DNA of 64,000 nt, from NCBI GenBank assembly GCA_034665305.1, contig JAXDFZ010000016.1, positions 62,001 to 126,000 on the forward strand. Reading direction: 5' to 3'. The position numbers and the translations under genes were made by a program. This document shows positions 45,091 through 54,686 of the stretch, piece after piece. The notes beneath the pieces were generated by a model. The model saw only the letters and a list, made by a program, of their open reading frames with translations, made no database searches and had not been told where the DNA came from. The stretch's first letter is position 1. The number at the start of each line of letters is the position of its first letter. The stretch comes from DASXRU01 sp034665305. Its GTDB lineage: Bacteria > Acidobacteriota > Blastocatellia > Pyrinomonadales > Pyrinomonadaceae.

Positions 45091-46121
45091 GCTTGGCCTG
45101 CCTCCATCCCGTATTGCCGGGCATAGTAATCGCGATACGCACCACTGCGCGTGCGGTTAACCCACTCGCGGTTCACCTGATACCACTCGATAGTCTTCTG
45201 CAAGCCGCTCTCCCATGTTTCCATCGGCCGCCAGCCAAGCTCGGCTTCAGCTTTGACAGGATCCAACGCGTAGCGACGATCATGTCCCGGGCGATCTTTG
45301 ACGAAACGGATTAGGGATTGCGGTTTTCCTAACGCGTCCAGAACAGACCTGGCGACGTCAAGATTGCGCCGCTCGTTTCGGGCCCCGATGTTGTAAACAG
45401 ACCCGGCCGGGGCAAGCTCCAGGGCCAAAAGAATGGCGCGGCAATGGTCGTCAACATAGATCCAATCCCGCACATTCTGGCCATCGCCGTAAATGGGAAT
45501 CGCTTCGCCGGCAAAAGCGTTGGCAAGTAACAGCGGTAAAAACTTCTCCGGAAATTGGCGTGGCCCATAGTTGTTGCCACACCGCGTAATCACTGTGTCC
45601 AGTCCAAAAGTATGATGGGCCGCCCTGACAAGATGTTCGGCAGCGGCCTTGGAAGCAGCGTAGGGACTGTTCGGTGCAAAAGGTGAATCCTCGGTGAAAA
45701 ACGCGTTCTCATCTTCCGGCAAACTTCCCATCACTTCGTCGGTGGAGATTTGGACAAAGCGCTCAACGCCAAGCTCCCGCGCCGCATCCAGGAGGAACTG
45801 GGTACCGAGAATGTTTGTCCGGAGAAACTCGGCCGCGGAAAGGATGCTCCGATCAACGTGTGATTCCGCCGCAAAATTTATGATCGCGTAGGTATCCGGC
45901 TCCATAGCATTTCGAACGGCCTCACGATCGGTGATGTCGCCGTGTACAAAACGGTGCCGGGAGGGATCTAGTCCTACGAGGTTGTCGGGGTTTCCAGCGT
46001 AAGTTAGCGCGTCAAAATTCACGACCGAAAACCTGTCGCCGGCAAGGCATAACCTGATAAAAGCAGAGCCGATGAACCCGGCGCCGCCAGTGACAAATAA
46101 TTTCCTCAAATTCTCAGCCAT
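45087..46121 (-). CDS. rmlB: dTDP-glucose 4,6-dehydratase
   Basis: 344 residues from the ATG at 46121 (a GTG at 46127 is an alternative). VTGGAGFIGSAF is the NAD site; STDEVMGSLPEDE, SPYAASKAAAEHL (Tyr/Lys) and TRCGNNYGPRQFPEK match RmlB closely. It dehydrates dTDP-glucose to the 4-keto-6-deoxy sugar, the precursor for rhamnose and amino-deoxy sugars. It is the first gene of the long minus-strand block that runs to 19162. Confidence 0.95.
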   Translation of the reverse strand: MAENLRKLFVTGGAGFIGSAFIRLCLAGDRFSVVNFDALTYAGNPDNLVGLDPSRHRFVHGDITDREAVRNAMEPDTYAIINFAAESHVDRSILSAAEFLRTNILGTQFLLDAARELGVERFVQISTDEVMGSLPEDENAFFTEDSPFAPNSPYAASKAAAEHLVRAAHHTFGLDTVITRCGNNYGPRQFPEKFLPLLLANAFAGEAIPIYGDGQNVRDWIYVDDHCRAILLALELAPAGSVYNIGARNERRNLDVARSVLDALGKPQSLIRFVKDRPGHDRRYALDPVKAEAELGWRPMETWESGLQKTIEWYQVNREWVNRTRSGAYRDYYARQYGMEAGQA

Positions 46122-46359
46122 GCGCACAGACTAACAACTCGACATTTAATAGACAACCCGTCCGCCCGCGCGACTCAGGGGCCCCTTATTCGCGGGAATT
46201 ACTCGCTAAAACTCTAATTATATTCACCGAGTGCTCTTTGTCGGTGTCCGCCACAGAAGGTTTGACGAGCTGGTGGATTTATTTCAGGCGTTAATTCGGG
46301 GATTTCCGAAGGCCCTTTATCGCCCCCGGTTAAGTGCGGTTCCGCAAACGGGAAACTAA

Positions 46360-46388
46360 TTGACTTACAAGATTTTTTGTAGTAGAAA
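46360..46388 (+). promoter_or_regulatory. Promoter for the first beta-helix protein gene
   Basis: TTGACT (46360-46365), 17-bp spacer, TAGAAA (46383-46388). The words TTGACTT and TTGTAGTAGAAA recur with the same spacing upstream of the paralogue at 53645. A leader of about 190 nt follows. The rest of the 46122-46585 gap shows no supported gene. Confidence 0.6.
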
Positions 46389-46585
46389 GCTCCGCGCTTC
46401 AGATGCAGTTTCAAACTTTCCGGCTTTGGGAGCCGCAGTTACATGGTTCCTGCAGCCGCAGTCAAATAGGAATTTCTAATTTGCCGGATTTCGTTTTTCC
46501 ATCCCTTTGACATCCTTGGCTAACCGCACCGGCACCTGAAAAGAAAGACCAATCGAACTTCAACCGACCCCTAAGGAGATTCAAG

Positions 46586-47554
46586 ATGAGAAAGTCACGT
46601 TTGATCCTAAATGCCCTTACTATTGCCGCCCTAACTTTGGCAGCAGCATCCCTCGCTCAGGCCCAGGCGACCCGCACATGGGTTTCAGGTGTTGGCGACG
46701 ACGTAAACCCATGCAGCCGCACTGCCCCTTGTAAGACCTTTGCCGGCGCTATCTCGAAGACGTTTATTGGTGGAGAGATTGATGCGCTCGATCCGGGTGG
46801 GTTCGGAGCTGTCAGCACCACCAAGTCAATCACGATCGATGGCGCGTCAGGTTTTGGTTCCGTCCTCGCCAGCGGCACGACTGGCGTTACCATCAACCTG
46901 CAGCAATCGTTGGCCAACGATCCGGAACGAAGAGTGGTCCTCCGGCGACTCTCGATCAACGGCACTGGTGCTTCCGGCGCGGCCGGAGTTAGAACCGGCA
47001 TCAGAGGCGTCAGCATTGTCCAGGGCAGTTTGACGAATGACCTCAGGGTGAGCATCGAAAATTGCTACATCCAGAACTTCTCGCAGGAAGGCGTCAACGC
47101 CAACGTTAACAGCAGCAGTTTCGTCTCTATCAAGGACACGAACATCACGAACTGCAACGTGGGCGTCAATTTCACGTCAGCCTCAGGCTTCCTGGTCGGA
47201 AATCTTGATCGCGTCAAAGTCGAGAAAATGACCAGCAACGGAGTTGTGTACGGCACCAACAGCTTCGGCAATGTTCGCGATTCACAATCCAACTCGAACG
47301 GTGGAGATGGCATTAGCATGGCCGCCGGCAATACCAGTGGCCGCGTGAACATCGAAAGCTGCGTGACCAACAACAATGCTACCGGTGTTCGGTCAGGCGG
47401 TGCAGGATCCAAGCTCATCATTTCCAACACCTCCATTCAGTCGAATGGCACAGGCGCCGCGACTGGCGGTGGTGGACTTGAGTCACACGGCAACAACCAA
47501 ATAAGCAATAACGGAGCCGCCGGATCAGCGTTTACTCCGCTGGGACCACAGTAA
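46586..47554 (+). CDS. Secreted right-handed beta-helix protein, paralogue 1
   Basis: 322 residues. A signal peptide (about 1-25, ending AQAQA) is followed by the family start TRTWVSGVGDDVNPCSRTAP, in which a Cys pair (PCSRTAPC) recurs in all four paralogues. The middle has repeating short strands with the ladder of GGEIDALDPGGFG, TKSITIDG and VNIESC-type turns, a parallel beta-helix (pectate-lyase-like) architecture. No catalytic residues of polysaccharide lyases can be named, so a binding or structural role at the surface is as likely as cleavage. Strong AAGGAGA ribosome site 8 nt before the ATG. Confidence 0.8.
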   Translation: MRKSRLILNALTIAALTLAAASLAQAQATRTWVSGVGDDVNPCSRTAPCKTFAGAISKTFIGGEIDALDPGGFGAVSTTKSITIDGASGFGSVLASGTTGVTINLQQSLANDPERRVVLRRLSINGTGASGAAGVRTGIRGVSIVQGSLTNDLRVSIENCYIQNFSQEGVNANVNSSSFVSIKDTNITNCNVGVNFTSASGFLVGNLDRVKVEKMTSNGVVYGTNSFGNVRDSQSNSNGGDGISMAAGNTSGRVNIESCVTNNNATGVRSGGAGSKLIISNTSIQSNGTGAATGGGGLESHGNNQISNNGAAGSAFTPLGPQ

Positions 47555-47580
47555 GGTCAGGTAACTCTCTTCTTGCTTCT

Positions 47581-47612
47581 GCGTGTCCGTCCCAATTTTG
47601 GGGCGGACACGC
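47581..47612 (+). terminator. Hairpin after beta-helix paralogue 1
   Basis: A 13-bp stem GCGTGTCCGTCCC / GGGGCGGACACGC (one wobble) with a 6-nt AATTTT loop lies 27 bp past the stop. No T-run follows, so it may be a terminator needing a factor or an mRNA-stabilising hairpin. Confidence 0.55.
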
Positions 47613-47825
47613 AGGGGGCCGGGCTCCAGCGTTGGACACTTCACTGCCGCACGAGGTGAGTATTGAGCGCCGGCTTTGCGGCTTATACGCATAGCCAGTC
47701 TCAGATCTGTTATTGCCGCCATTTGCAGCTGTAAGCCGGGCGCGTACCAGACTTCGCTAGGTTCCCACACCAAATGTTTTCACACAGGACTAGTGTCCGC
47801 CGTGTCAATCAGTAAGGAGATCCTT

Positions 47826-50800
47826 ATGTTCAGTTCTAAGTTTTCCAAAACGGTTCGCCCGGCGACGCTTGGCAACCGCCCCCGAAGAAGGGGGGGCCGA
47901 TCTATTGCTATCACGCTTTTCACTGCTGTGCTGGCTGCCCTCTTCATCTCAGCATCATCTGCTTCTCCATTTTACGGCCTGCGAAATATGCGTGGCGGCA
48001 GCGCTCCCGCACATCGGGCTGGTAAGAGTGCGACGACAAACCGCAAGAGCGCCTCGTTGCCGTTGGCCAATCATAAGAGCATTGCCACAAACCTGTTTTC
48101 CACTTTTCTACCACAATTACCATCAGCCCCCGATCAGGTACTTACTTACGCCGCTGATTGCACGACTCCCAAAACCGCCTTCGAACTTGGCGACACGGTT
48201 TGCGCGTCGGTAATCGGAAACGCCGACTTGACGAATTTCCCGCGTCGGCTGGCCCTGGTTGACTCGGCCGGTTACGTTCGCGAGGTCACTGCGGTCGCAA
48301 CTAATCCCGAATCAATTTCTTTCGTTTTGCCCACCGATCCCACATCATCTATTGGAGTCGAGACAGTGGACAACCGCGGAGGCTGGAGAATTAACAGTCT
48401 TCCCGGCGGAAGCAATCGAGTGCGCGCGAGCGCTTTTATTACCGTAAGCGACCCGGCCAACAAGATTGCTAATCTGGTGGTCTACAAGTCGAGCGACGGT
48501 GACGGCACAGTCGTAGCCGGCTCGAATATTACTTACGGCCTATGGCTCACGAATCGGGGCCCCGACACTGCCAACAATGTGCAGCTTAACGATGCCCTGC
48601 CCGCCAACACGACCTTCATCAACGGACAACAGGACGACGGTCCGACTTTCACTTGTACGTTTGGGGCCGCGAGCACGAATTGCACCATCGCGAGTCTGGC
48701 AGCAGGTGAAACCGCCCGCTTCACACTCATCTACAACGTGAGCGGCAGCGCGGCACTCGGGACCATTATTTCGAACACCGCGAGCATTACGAGCACGTCG
48801 GCGGAGTCTAATGACACCGACAACACGGAAACATCAACCTCCACAGTTGTCGGCGGCACGCCGCAAACATGCACGCTGGAATGTCCGAACGACATAATCG
48901 TTACCGCCGATACTACCCAGGGCGGAATCGAAGGAGCAGTCGTTAACTACGGAGCGGCGGAAGGCTTCGGTAGCTGCGGTGCGATAACCAGTACCCCTGC
49001 TTCGGGATCTTTCTTCCCGGTGGGCTCAACGCAGGTTAACTCCACGTCGGCAACCGGCAGTGGCGCCTGCAGCTTTACAATCCATGTTATCAGCGGCACT
49101 CCGCCGTCGATAACCTGTCCGGCAAACCAGACCGCGGAAGCACAGGCGGGAGAGACGGAAGCAACAGTCAATGTGGGCACGCCCACGGCGGCCCCTTCCG
49201 GCGTTACAGTTAACGGCGTCCGCAGTGACAACCGTCCGGTCAGCGATCCCTATCCCATCGGTGTCACAACGATCAACTGGACCGCCAGCGACGTTGATGG
49301 CCGTACGGCTAGCTGTAATCAAACCATCACCGTCACCGACGCCGCGCCGCTGACGATTACCTGCCCGGCTGACATCACTGTCACCGCGTCGTCAGGTACT
49401 TGCGAAGCGACTGTCGATCCCGGCACCGCCACGGCACCGGCCGGAGCGACTGTCGTGGGCGTCAGAAGCGACAATCAACCACTAAGCGATCCATATCCCG
49501 CCGGCGAAACCAGAATCACCTGGACCGCTACTGGTGCGGATGGTCGAGTCGCATCCTGCGTTCAGTTCATTAAGGTAAACGCTAACGACACGACGGCGCC
49601 GACTTTGGTCGTTCCGCCAGACATAACGATTACTGTGGCCGGTTGCTCAGCACTGCTCGACGACGAACTCGGCGTAGCCACTGCCGAAGACAACTGCACG
49701 GCTTCAGTCGCAATCGTCCGTTCGGGCGTTCCGCTGGTTGCTTGTCCAATACCGAGCAATCCTGGACGGCAATGCGAAAGCTTTGTCTTCCCGACCGGAA
49801 CCACCAATGTCGTCTATACGGCGACGGATGCGGCCGGTAACACAACCACTGGCGTCCAGCACGTGACCGTACTGGAAACCACTCCACCAACCATCACGGC
49901 CCCTGCGGCTGTCAGTGTCAACACGGGCCCGGGAGCTACTGCCTGCGGCGCGTTTGTTGGCAATGCCACCCTGGGATCGGCCACGGCCAATGACAATTGT
50001 CCCGGCGTGACGGTTGCTCGTACTGGTGTTCCCATCGGTAATATCTTCCCCGTGGGAACCACCGTTGTTACTTACACGGCCACTGACGCCGCCGGCAACA
50101 CGGCCAACGCGACGCAGAACGTGACGGTGACCGACAACACGGTGCCGACAATCACAGCGCCCGCTAATGTGACGCTGTATACCGGCCCCGGAGCCACGTC
50201 ATGTGACGTTACAGTCAGCGATCTGAACGCCACACTTGGGACGGCCACGGCCAATGACAACTGTCCCGGTGTGACCGTTGCACGGGGCGGCGGCAATGTG
50301 TTCCCACTCGGAAACACGACCGTCACCTACACGGCCACTGACGCTTATGGCAATACTGCCCAGGCGAACCAAACAGTAACCGTGGTTGATAACACCGCGC
50401 CGGTGATTAGTTGTCCGGCGAACATAACCGTTCACTTGCCGCTGAATTCCACAGCGACCAGCATGGCGGTTAGTTACCCGGCCGCCACCGCGACCGATAA
50501 CTGCGGCGGTACGATCACGTTCGCATACAGTCAAGCGTCCGGTTCCGTCTTCCCGGTCGGTCCAACGACCGTGACGGCAACGGCAACCGATTCGCATGGC
50601 AACAGCGCTTCCTGCACCTTTACGGTGACGGTGCTTTACAACTTCACCGGCTTCTTCTCGCCGGTGAACAACGTACCGACACTAAACAGCGTAAATGCAG
50701 GGGCGGCGGTACCCGTCAAGTTCAGCCTGAGCGGAAACAAAGGATTGAATATCTTTGCAGCTAACAATCCTTATACAGTTTCTCTCAACTGCTCCAACAG

Positions 50801-50978
50801 CGACCCGGGTGTTGACATCACTGAAACAGTCAACGCCGGAGGCAGCAGTCTGAGCTTTGGCGGCGACCAGTACAATTACGTTTGGAAGACTAGTAGTTCG
50901 TGGGCCGGAACCTGTCGTCAATTGGTGGTAACACTGAACGATGGCAGCGTCCACGTCGCGAACTTCAAGTTCAAATAA
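47826..50978 (+). CDS. Large secreted HYR-repeat protein with DUF11 and PxKF C-terminal domain
   Basis: 1050 residues from the ATG at 47826, which has AAGGAGA upstream; the frame is open further but that part lacks a ribosome site. Residues 1-50 are a signal peptide with a basic GNRPRRRGGR segment. Order: a DUF11-type domain at about 212-345 (TNRGPDTANNVQLND), seven HYR-type repeats at about 352-937 (each with a PANITV-like start, a proline-glycine turn and a TVTD-like end), then a PxKF module from about 938 (NSVNAGAAVPVKFSLSG). HYR domains are adhesion-related beta-sandwiches. The protein is likely surface-exposed. Confidence 0.85.
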   Translation: MFSSKFSKTVRPATLGNRPRRRGGRSIAITLFTAVLAALFISASSASPFYGLRNMRGGSAPAHRAGKSATTNRKSASLPLANHKSIATNLFSTFLPQLPSAPDQVLTYAADCTTPKTAFELGDTVCASVIGNADLTNFPRRLALVDSAGYVREVTAVATNPESISFVLPTDPTSSIGVETVDNRGGWRINSLPGGSNRVRASAFITVSDPANKIANLVVYKSSDGDGTVVAGSNITYGLWLTNRGPDTANNVQLNDALPANTTFINGQQDDGPTFTCTFGAASTNCTIASLAAGETARFTLIYNVSGSAALGTIISNTASITSTSAESNDTDNTETSTSTVVGGTPQTCTLECPNDIIVTADTTQGGIEGAVVNYGAAEGFGSCGAITSTPASGSFFPVGSTQVNSTSATGSGACSFTIHVISGTPPSITCPANQTAEAQAGETEATVNVGTPTAAPSGVTVNGVRSDNRPVSDPYPIGVTTINWTASDVDGRTASCNQTITVTDAAPLTITCPADITVTASSGTCEATVDPGTATAPAGATVVGVRSDNQPLSDPYPAGETRITWTATGADGRVASCVQFIKVNANDTTAPTLVVPPDITITVAGCSALLDDELGVATAEDNCTASVAIVRSGVPLVACPIPSNPGRQCESFVFPTGTTNVVYTATDAAGNTTTGVQHVTVLETTPPTITAPAAVSVNTGPGATACGAFVGNATLGSATANDNCPGVTVARTGVPIGNIFPVGTTVVTYTATDAAGNTANATQNVTVTDNTVPTITAPANVTLYTGPGATSCDVTVSDLNATLGTATANDNCPGVTVARGGGNVFPLGNTTVTYTATDAYGNTAQANQTVTVVDNTAPVISCPANITVHLPLNSTATSMAVSYPAATATDNCGGTITFAYSQASGSVFPVGPTTVTATATDSHGNSASCTFTVTVLYNFTGFFSPVNNVPTLNSVNAGAAVPVKFSLSGNKGLNIFAANNPYTVSLNCSNSDPGVDITETVNAGGSSLSFGGDQYNYVWKTSSSWAGTCRQLVVTLNDGSVHVANFKFK

Positions 50979-50991
50979 CGTATGCAACAAC

Positions 50992-51021
50992 GGGCAGTGG
51001 CAGTAAGCATAGCCACTGCCC
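50992..51021 (+). terminator. Hairpin after the HYR protein
   Basis: A perfect 10-bp stem GGGCAGTGGC / GCCACTGCCC with a 10-nt loop starts 13 bp after the stop. A second GGGGG/CCCCC pairing follows close by. There is no T-run, so the strength as intrinsic terminator is uncertain. Confidence 0.55.
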
Positions 51022-51110
51022 CCTTAACAACAGGGGGTTAAGTAGACGCAGCAATGGCGGAGCCAATGCGAGGTCAACTTGACCCCCATTAATTTTAGTA
51101 GGAGATCTAG

Positions 51111-52043
51111 ATGAAAAAGCTTCGCTCAAGTTTGAATGTGTTGGCAATTCTGGTTTGCATTACCTCCTTCGCGTCACTCGCCCATGCTCAAGCATCCCGC
51201 ACGTGGGTGTCCGGCGTCGGCGACGACGTCAATCCCTGCAGCCGCACGGCGCCCTGCAAGACTTTTTCCGGGGCCATTTCGAAGACATCCGAAGGCGGCG
51301 AAATCGATGTCCTGGATCCGGCGGGCTACGGGACCTTGACCATAACCAAAGCAATCACTGTCGACGGTGGCACCGGCTCTGGCTGGGCATCGGTCCTGGC
51401 AAGCGGCCTCTCTGGCATGACGGTGAATGTGACCACGGGCACGCACGTGAATGACGCTGTCGTGATTCTGCGCAATATCACTTTTAACGGCATCAGCCAG
51501 TCTCCGAGCGCCGCCGGCACCAACGGTGTTAACTACCTGAAGGCCGCGCAACTGCATATCGAGAACTGCGTGTTTGAAAACTTCAGCACTACCGGCATCA
51601 CGGCCAATCTTGGGACCGTATCCGGAGCACTGACGGTGCAGGATTGTGTGTTCGACAATGTGAACACCGCGGTGTTATCCAACGCTACTTCACCGGCGAT
51701 CAACGTCCTGCAGTTCGAGCACAATCGCGTGGTAGGCAGTTCGAACGGATTGAACGCTAGTACTCAAACCTTCGCCAATGTTCGTGACTGTTATTTCGGC
51801 GGCCTGACTGGAGCAAACGGCGCGGTAAGAGCCGGCACAGGTTCCCAGGTCAACGTTGAGAGCAGCATGTTTACCAACAACAACATCGGCGCGAATGTGG
51901 CTGGTGGCACGGTCCGGTTGTCGAACAGTGATTTCTTCAACAACACAACTGCCATCTCGGGCACAGCCGAATCCGCAAACAATAATAAGTTCAGGGCCAA
52001 TGGTGCTGATGGGGCGACCAGCCTTGTCATTGTCGTTAAATAG
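51111..52043 (+). CDS. Secreted right-handed beta-helix protein, paralogue 2
   Basis: 310 residues. The signal peptide ends near AHAQA and the mature start is RTWVSGVGDDVNPCSRTAPC, the same as paralogue 1. The N-terminal half (to about residue 90) is most conserved and the C-terminal ladder (NVESSMFTNN and following) is variable. Compared with paralogue 1 it lacks the RTGIRG-type insert. TAGGAGA is 6 nt before the ATG. Likely the same surface role, with a different ligand or partner. Confidence 0.8.
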   Translation: MKKLRSSLNVLAILVCITSFASLAHAQASRTWVSGVGDDVNPCSRTAPCKTFSGAISKTSEGGEIDVLDPAGYGTLTITKAITVDGGTGSGWASVLASGLSGMTVNVTTGTHVNDAVVILRNITFNGISQSPSAAGTNGVNYLKAAQLHIENCVFENFSTTGITANLGTVSGALTVQDCVFDNVNTAVLSNATSPAINVLQFEHNRVVGSSNGLNASTQTFANVRDCYFGGLTGANGAVRAGTGSQVNVESSMFTNNNIGANVAGGTVRLSNSDFFNNTTAISGTAESANNNKFRANGADGATSLVIVVK

Positions 52044-52058
52044 CCTTGCGCGATAAGT

Positions 52059-52104
52059 ACCGGCCGCTTCTCACAGGAGGCGGCCGGTATTCTGTTATTT
52101 ATTG
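52059..52104 (+). terminator. Intrinsic terminator after paralogue 2
   Basis: A perfect 10-bp stem TACCGGCCGC / GCGGCCGGTA with a 12-nt loop is followed by TTCTGTTATTTATT, a T-rich tract. Confidence 0.75.
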
Positions 52105-52268
52105 AAACCAGAATCGGCGCCGAGCATACGCTGAGATTTTCGGCTCACAAGGGGGTTGAACAGGAAACAATGATCACGCAGGCTCCCTCAACCTGTACCA
52201 CCAGCGACGCGGCCGTTTTCCGCCCCAGGCAAACAGTTCGGGTTCGCTTATGCGAATAGGAGATGAAT

Positions 52269-53240
52269 ATGAGTAAGTTTGGGTTCAGTTTAATGGCACT
52301 CGCAATCATGGCCTTCACGCTCATGATTTCCGCGAGTGCCCAGGCCCAGGCCACGCGGACATGGGTATCGGCCGTTGGTAATGACGCCGATCCGTGCAGT
52401 CGCACTGCGCCTTGCAAAACATTTTCGGGCGCCCAGTCAAAGACTGCTATCAATGGCGAGATCGACGCGATTGATCCAGGCGGCTATGGAACGATCAGCA
52501 TTGTCAAATCGCTCACCATCGATGGCGGCACCGGTTCCGGCTGGGGATCAATCCTCGCCAGTGGCACCGTCGGCGTATCGATTAATATCGCCACCAGTGT
52601 TAATGATCCACAAAAGACGGTGCGACTGCGTCACCTGAGCATTAACGGCACCGGTCCGAGCGGCTCGGTGGGCACCAGGACCGGCACCACCGCAGTTTCG
52701 GTCAGCACGCTGAGCGCTGCAGGAACAACGTTAATCGTCCAGGAAGTATTGATCGACGGTTTCACCACCACCGGTATTAACGCCACCTTCGGAGCATCCG
52801 GCGGCAACCTGGTCGTCGAGGATTCCTACATTCAGGAGTGCGGCAGCCGCGGCATCTTTCTTTCGGCCACTGGCGGCTTTGCCGTCGGTTCGATCAGGAA
52901 CGTCCGCGTGCATCGCGTTGCCACCGGCATGGAAGTAGGCGCCAATGGTTTCGCAACCGTGGAAGACAGCAATTCTTCAGAGAACACGGGCGATGCGTTC
53001 AAAGCGTCCTCCAGTACGGCGGTCCTCAACGTGAACCACAGTATTATGGCGCACAATGGCGGGGCGGGGGCCAATGCCTCTGTGTCGGGTGCGACCATTC
53101 GCGTAGCTTCCAACTCCGTGTACAACAACACCAACAGCTTCTTGATTGCCGCCGGCGCCACCATTGCGTCGGACTCGCAGAATCGAGTGGCTGCTAACGG
53201 AGGCGGCGTGGCGCCAAACGGGGCCATTCCGATCCAGTAG
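52269..53240 (+). CDS. Secreted right-handed beta-helix protein, paralogue 3
   Basis: 323 residues from the second ATG (52269): an earlier ATG at 52263 abuts the AGGAG ribosome site, so only the later one has a workable spacing. Signal peptide, then TRTWVSAVGNDADPCSRTAP with the shared Cys pair. The central block TIDGGTGSGWGSILASGT is nearly the same as in paralogue 2. Strand-turn ladders fill the rest. It sits between two good terminators, so it is its own transcription unit. Confidence 0.8.
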   Translation: MSKFGFSLMALAIMAFTLMISASAQAQATRTWVSAVGNDADPCSRTAPCKTFSGAQSKTAINGEIDAIDPGGYGTISIVKSLTIDGGTGSGWGSILASGTVGVSINIATSVNDPQKTVRLRHLSINGTGPSGSVGTRTGTTAVSVSTLSAAGTTLIVQEVLIDGFTTTGINATFGASGGNLVVEDSYIQECGSRGIFLSATGGFAVGSIRNVRVHRVATGMEVGANGFATVEDSNSSENTGDAFKASSSTAVLNVNHSIMAHNGGAGANASVSGATIRVASNSVYNNTNSFLIAAGATIASDSQNRVAANGGGVAPNGAIPIQ

Positions 53241-53269
53241 GAACTTAGCTTTAGCCCACCTACTGCAAT

Positions 53270-53304
53270 CCCCACGTGCTGCAATGCACGTGGGGATTTT
53301 TTTT
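53270..53304 (+). terminator. Strong intrinsic terminator after paralogue 3
   Basis: A perfect 10-bp stem CCCCACGTGC / GCACGTGGGG with a 6-nt loop, followed after one A by eight T residues. Confidence 0.95.
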
Positions 53305-53386
53305 CGCAGCAGACGATCGGCATTTCGGCTCCTCACCGTTAGCCGGAAGGGTTCGACCAGAGCCTCAAGCCAGGCGGGTAAAAAGG

Positions 53387-53415
53387 TTGACTTGAATAGG
53401 CACTTGTAGTAGAAA
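53387..53415 (+). promoter_or_regulatory. Promoter for beta-helix paralogue 4
   Basis: TTGACT (53387-53392), 17-bp spacer, TAGAAA (53410-53415), with the same TTGTAGTAGAAA block as at 46360-46388. The leader to the start at 53645 is about 220 nt and contains no supported gene. Confidence 0.6.
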
Positions 53416-53644
53416 CCACGCCTCAATTCACTGGACCACAAAAAGTTTTTAGCGGGTGGTTCAAGTTAAATGAGACCTCCGCCGGGTCTCAAATTTCCGC
53501 CAATTTTCAAGGGCCGATCCGGCGCAACTCAGGCATCCTATTCACCAATACGGGATGCGCGCTAATCACCCTTTTGTTTTGATTTCAGATTCAGGCATTG
53601 CCATTGACTGCAATCAAGCCCAACCCCGAAAAGGAGAATGCATC

Positions 53645-54580
53645 ATGACCAAGCTTCGCTTTGCCTTAACAGCTTTGACAATCATCGTTCTAACGCTAAT
53701 GGTTTCCTCCAGCATTCAGGCGCAATCCCGGACCTGGGTATCGGGCGTGGGCGACGACCTCAACCCCTGCAGCCGCACAGCCCCATGCAAGACCTTCGCG
53801 GGGGCGATCTCCAAGACTTCCAAAGATGGCGAGATCAGTGTCCTTGATCCCGGCGGCTACGGTAGTGTTACGATCACCAAATCGATTTACATCAATGGGA
53901 CGCACGGCGCCGGCTATGGTTCGATTCTGAATCCCCTGACGACCGGCGTCATCGTAAATATCACCGACGCTGCCGACGTGCGCAAGGCCGTGCGGCTGCG
54001 CGCGCTGGATATTAACGGTGTCTCGAGTGGCAGCAATGGAGTCAGTATTCTAGCGGCCAATAATGTCTGGATCGAAGATAGTGTCATTGATGGAAACACG
54101 GGCAACGGCACGACGACCGGCATCGGCGTCCGCATAAACGCAACCAATAGTTGCAACCTCTTCATTAGCGACACAGTAATTCACAAAAACATAACCGGGG
54201 TGCGAGCCTCAACCACCGTTGGCTTCGCTGTCGCCAACATCAAAAACTGCAACATCGAAGGAAATACGACGGGCGTAGATGCGTCGACCAACGGCTTCGT
54301 TACGATTGTCGGCTCGCGCATAGCGGCCAACAGCACCATGGGGGCTCAGACCAGCGCCACGTCCGCACAACTGAACATTAGAGATACCACCCTGTCCAAT
54401 AACGGGACGGCGATTAGCGCTAATGCCAGTTCGACCGTACGGTCGCTGAGTAATCTGTTATTGAACAATACGACCGGGTTTGGCGGCACGACCGCACAAA
54501 TTCAAACTGACGGCCAAAATCGGAGCGCCGGAAACGGTGTGCCCGGCGCACCTGGCGGCGGCCTGGTCACAATCAACTAG
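53645..54580 (+). CDS. Secreted right-handed beta-helix protein, paralogue 4
   Basis: 311 residues from the ATG at 53645, with AAGGAGAA 8 nt upstream; the frame extends to 53555 but without a ribosome site. Signal peptide, then SRTWVSGVGDDLNPCSRTAP. Differences from the others: shorter KDGEISVLDPGGYG segment, and a more Asn/Thr-rich C-terminal ladder. It shares the promoter motif of paralogue 1, while paralogues 2 and 3 do not show it. Confidence 0.8.
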   Translation: MTKLRFALTALTIIVLTLMVSSSIQAQSRTWVSGVGDDLNPCSRTAPCKTFAGAISKTSKDGEISVLDPGGYGSVTITKSIYINGTHGAGYGSILNPLTTGVIVNITDAADVRKAVRLRALDINGVSSGSNGVSILAANNVWIEDSVIDGNTGNGTTTGIGVRINATNSCNLFISDTVIHKNITGVRASTTVGFAVANIKNCNIEGNTTGVDASTNGFVTIVGSRIAANSTMGAQTSATSAQLNIRDTTLSNNGTAISANASSTVRSLSNLLLNNTTGFGGTTAQIQTDGQNRSAGNGVPGAPGGGLVTIN

Positions 54581-54640
54581 TAAGTCCAGATAACGCCGGG
54601 CGCAAAGCCTCGGCGGTGACTGCCCGCGCAGCTACAGCTG

Positions 54641-54686
54641 AATCACCACCTGCGTCAACTCGAAAAGCATGTGGTGATTTTGCTTT
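54641..54686 (+). terminator. Hairpin with T-rich tail after paralogue 4
   Basis: AATCACCAC (54641-54649) pairs with GTGGTGATT (54671-54679), with a 21-nt loop, followed by TTGCTTT. A long loop makes it weaker than the one at 53270. Confidence 0.6.

Noticed and set aside
46130..46200. Possible minus-strand promoter for rmlB (TTGTCT with a weak -10)
   Set aside because: The -10 box is too poor to list as a feature.
47676..47825. Longer start for the HYR protein
   Set aside because: No ribosome site; the ATG at 47826 has AAGGAGA and begins a proper signal peptide.
54598..54612. CGCAAAGCC after paralogue 4, which looks like part of a GEMM aptamer
   Set aside because: The upstream GGCAAACC box and the closing GGTTRCCGA box are missing.
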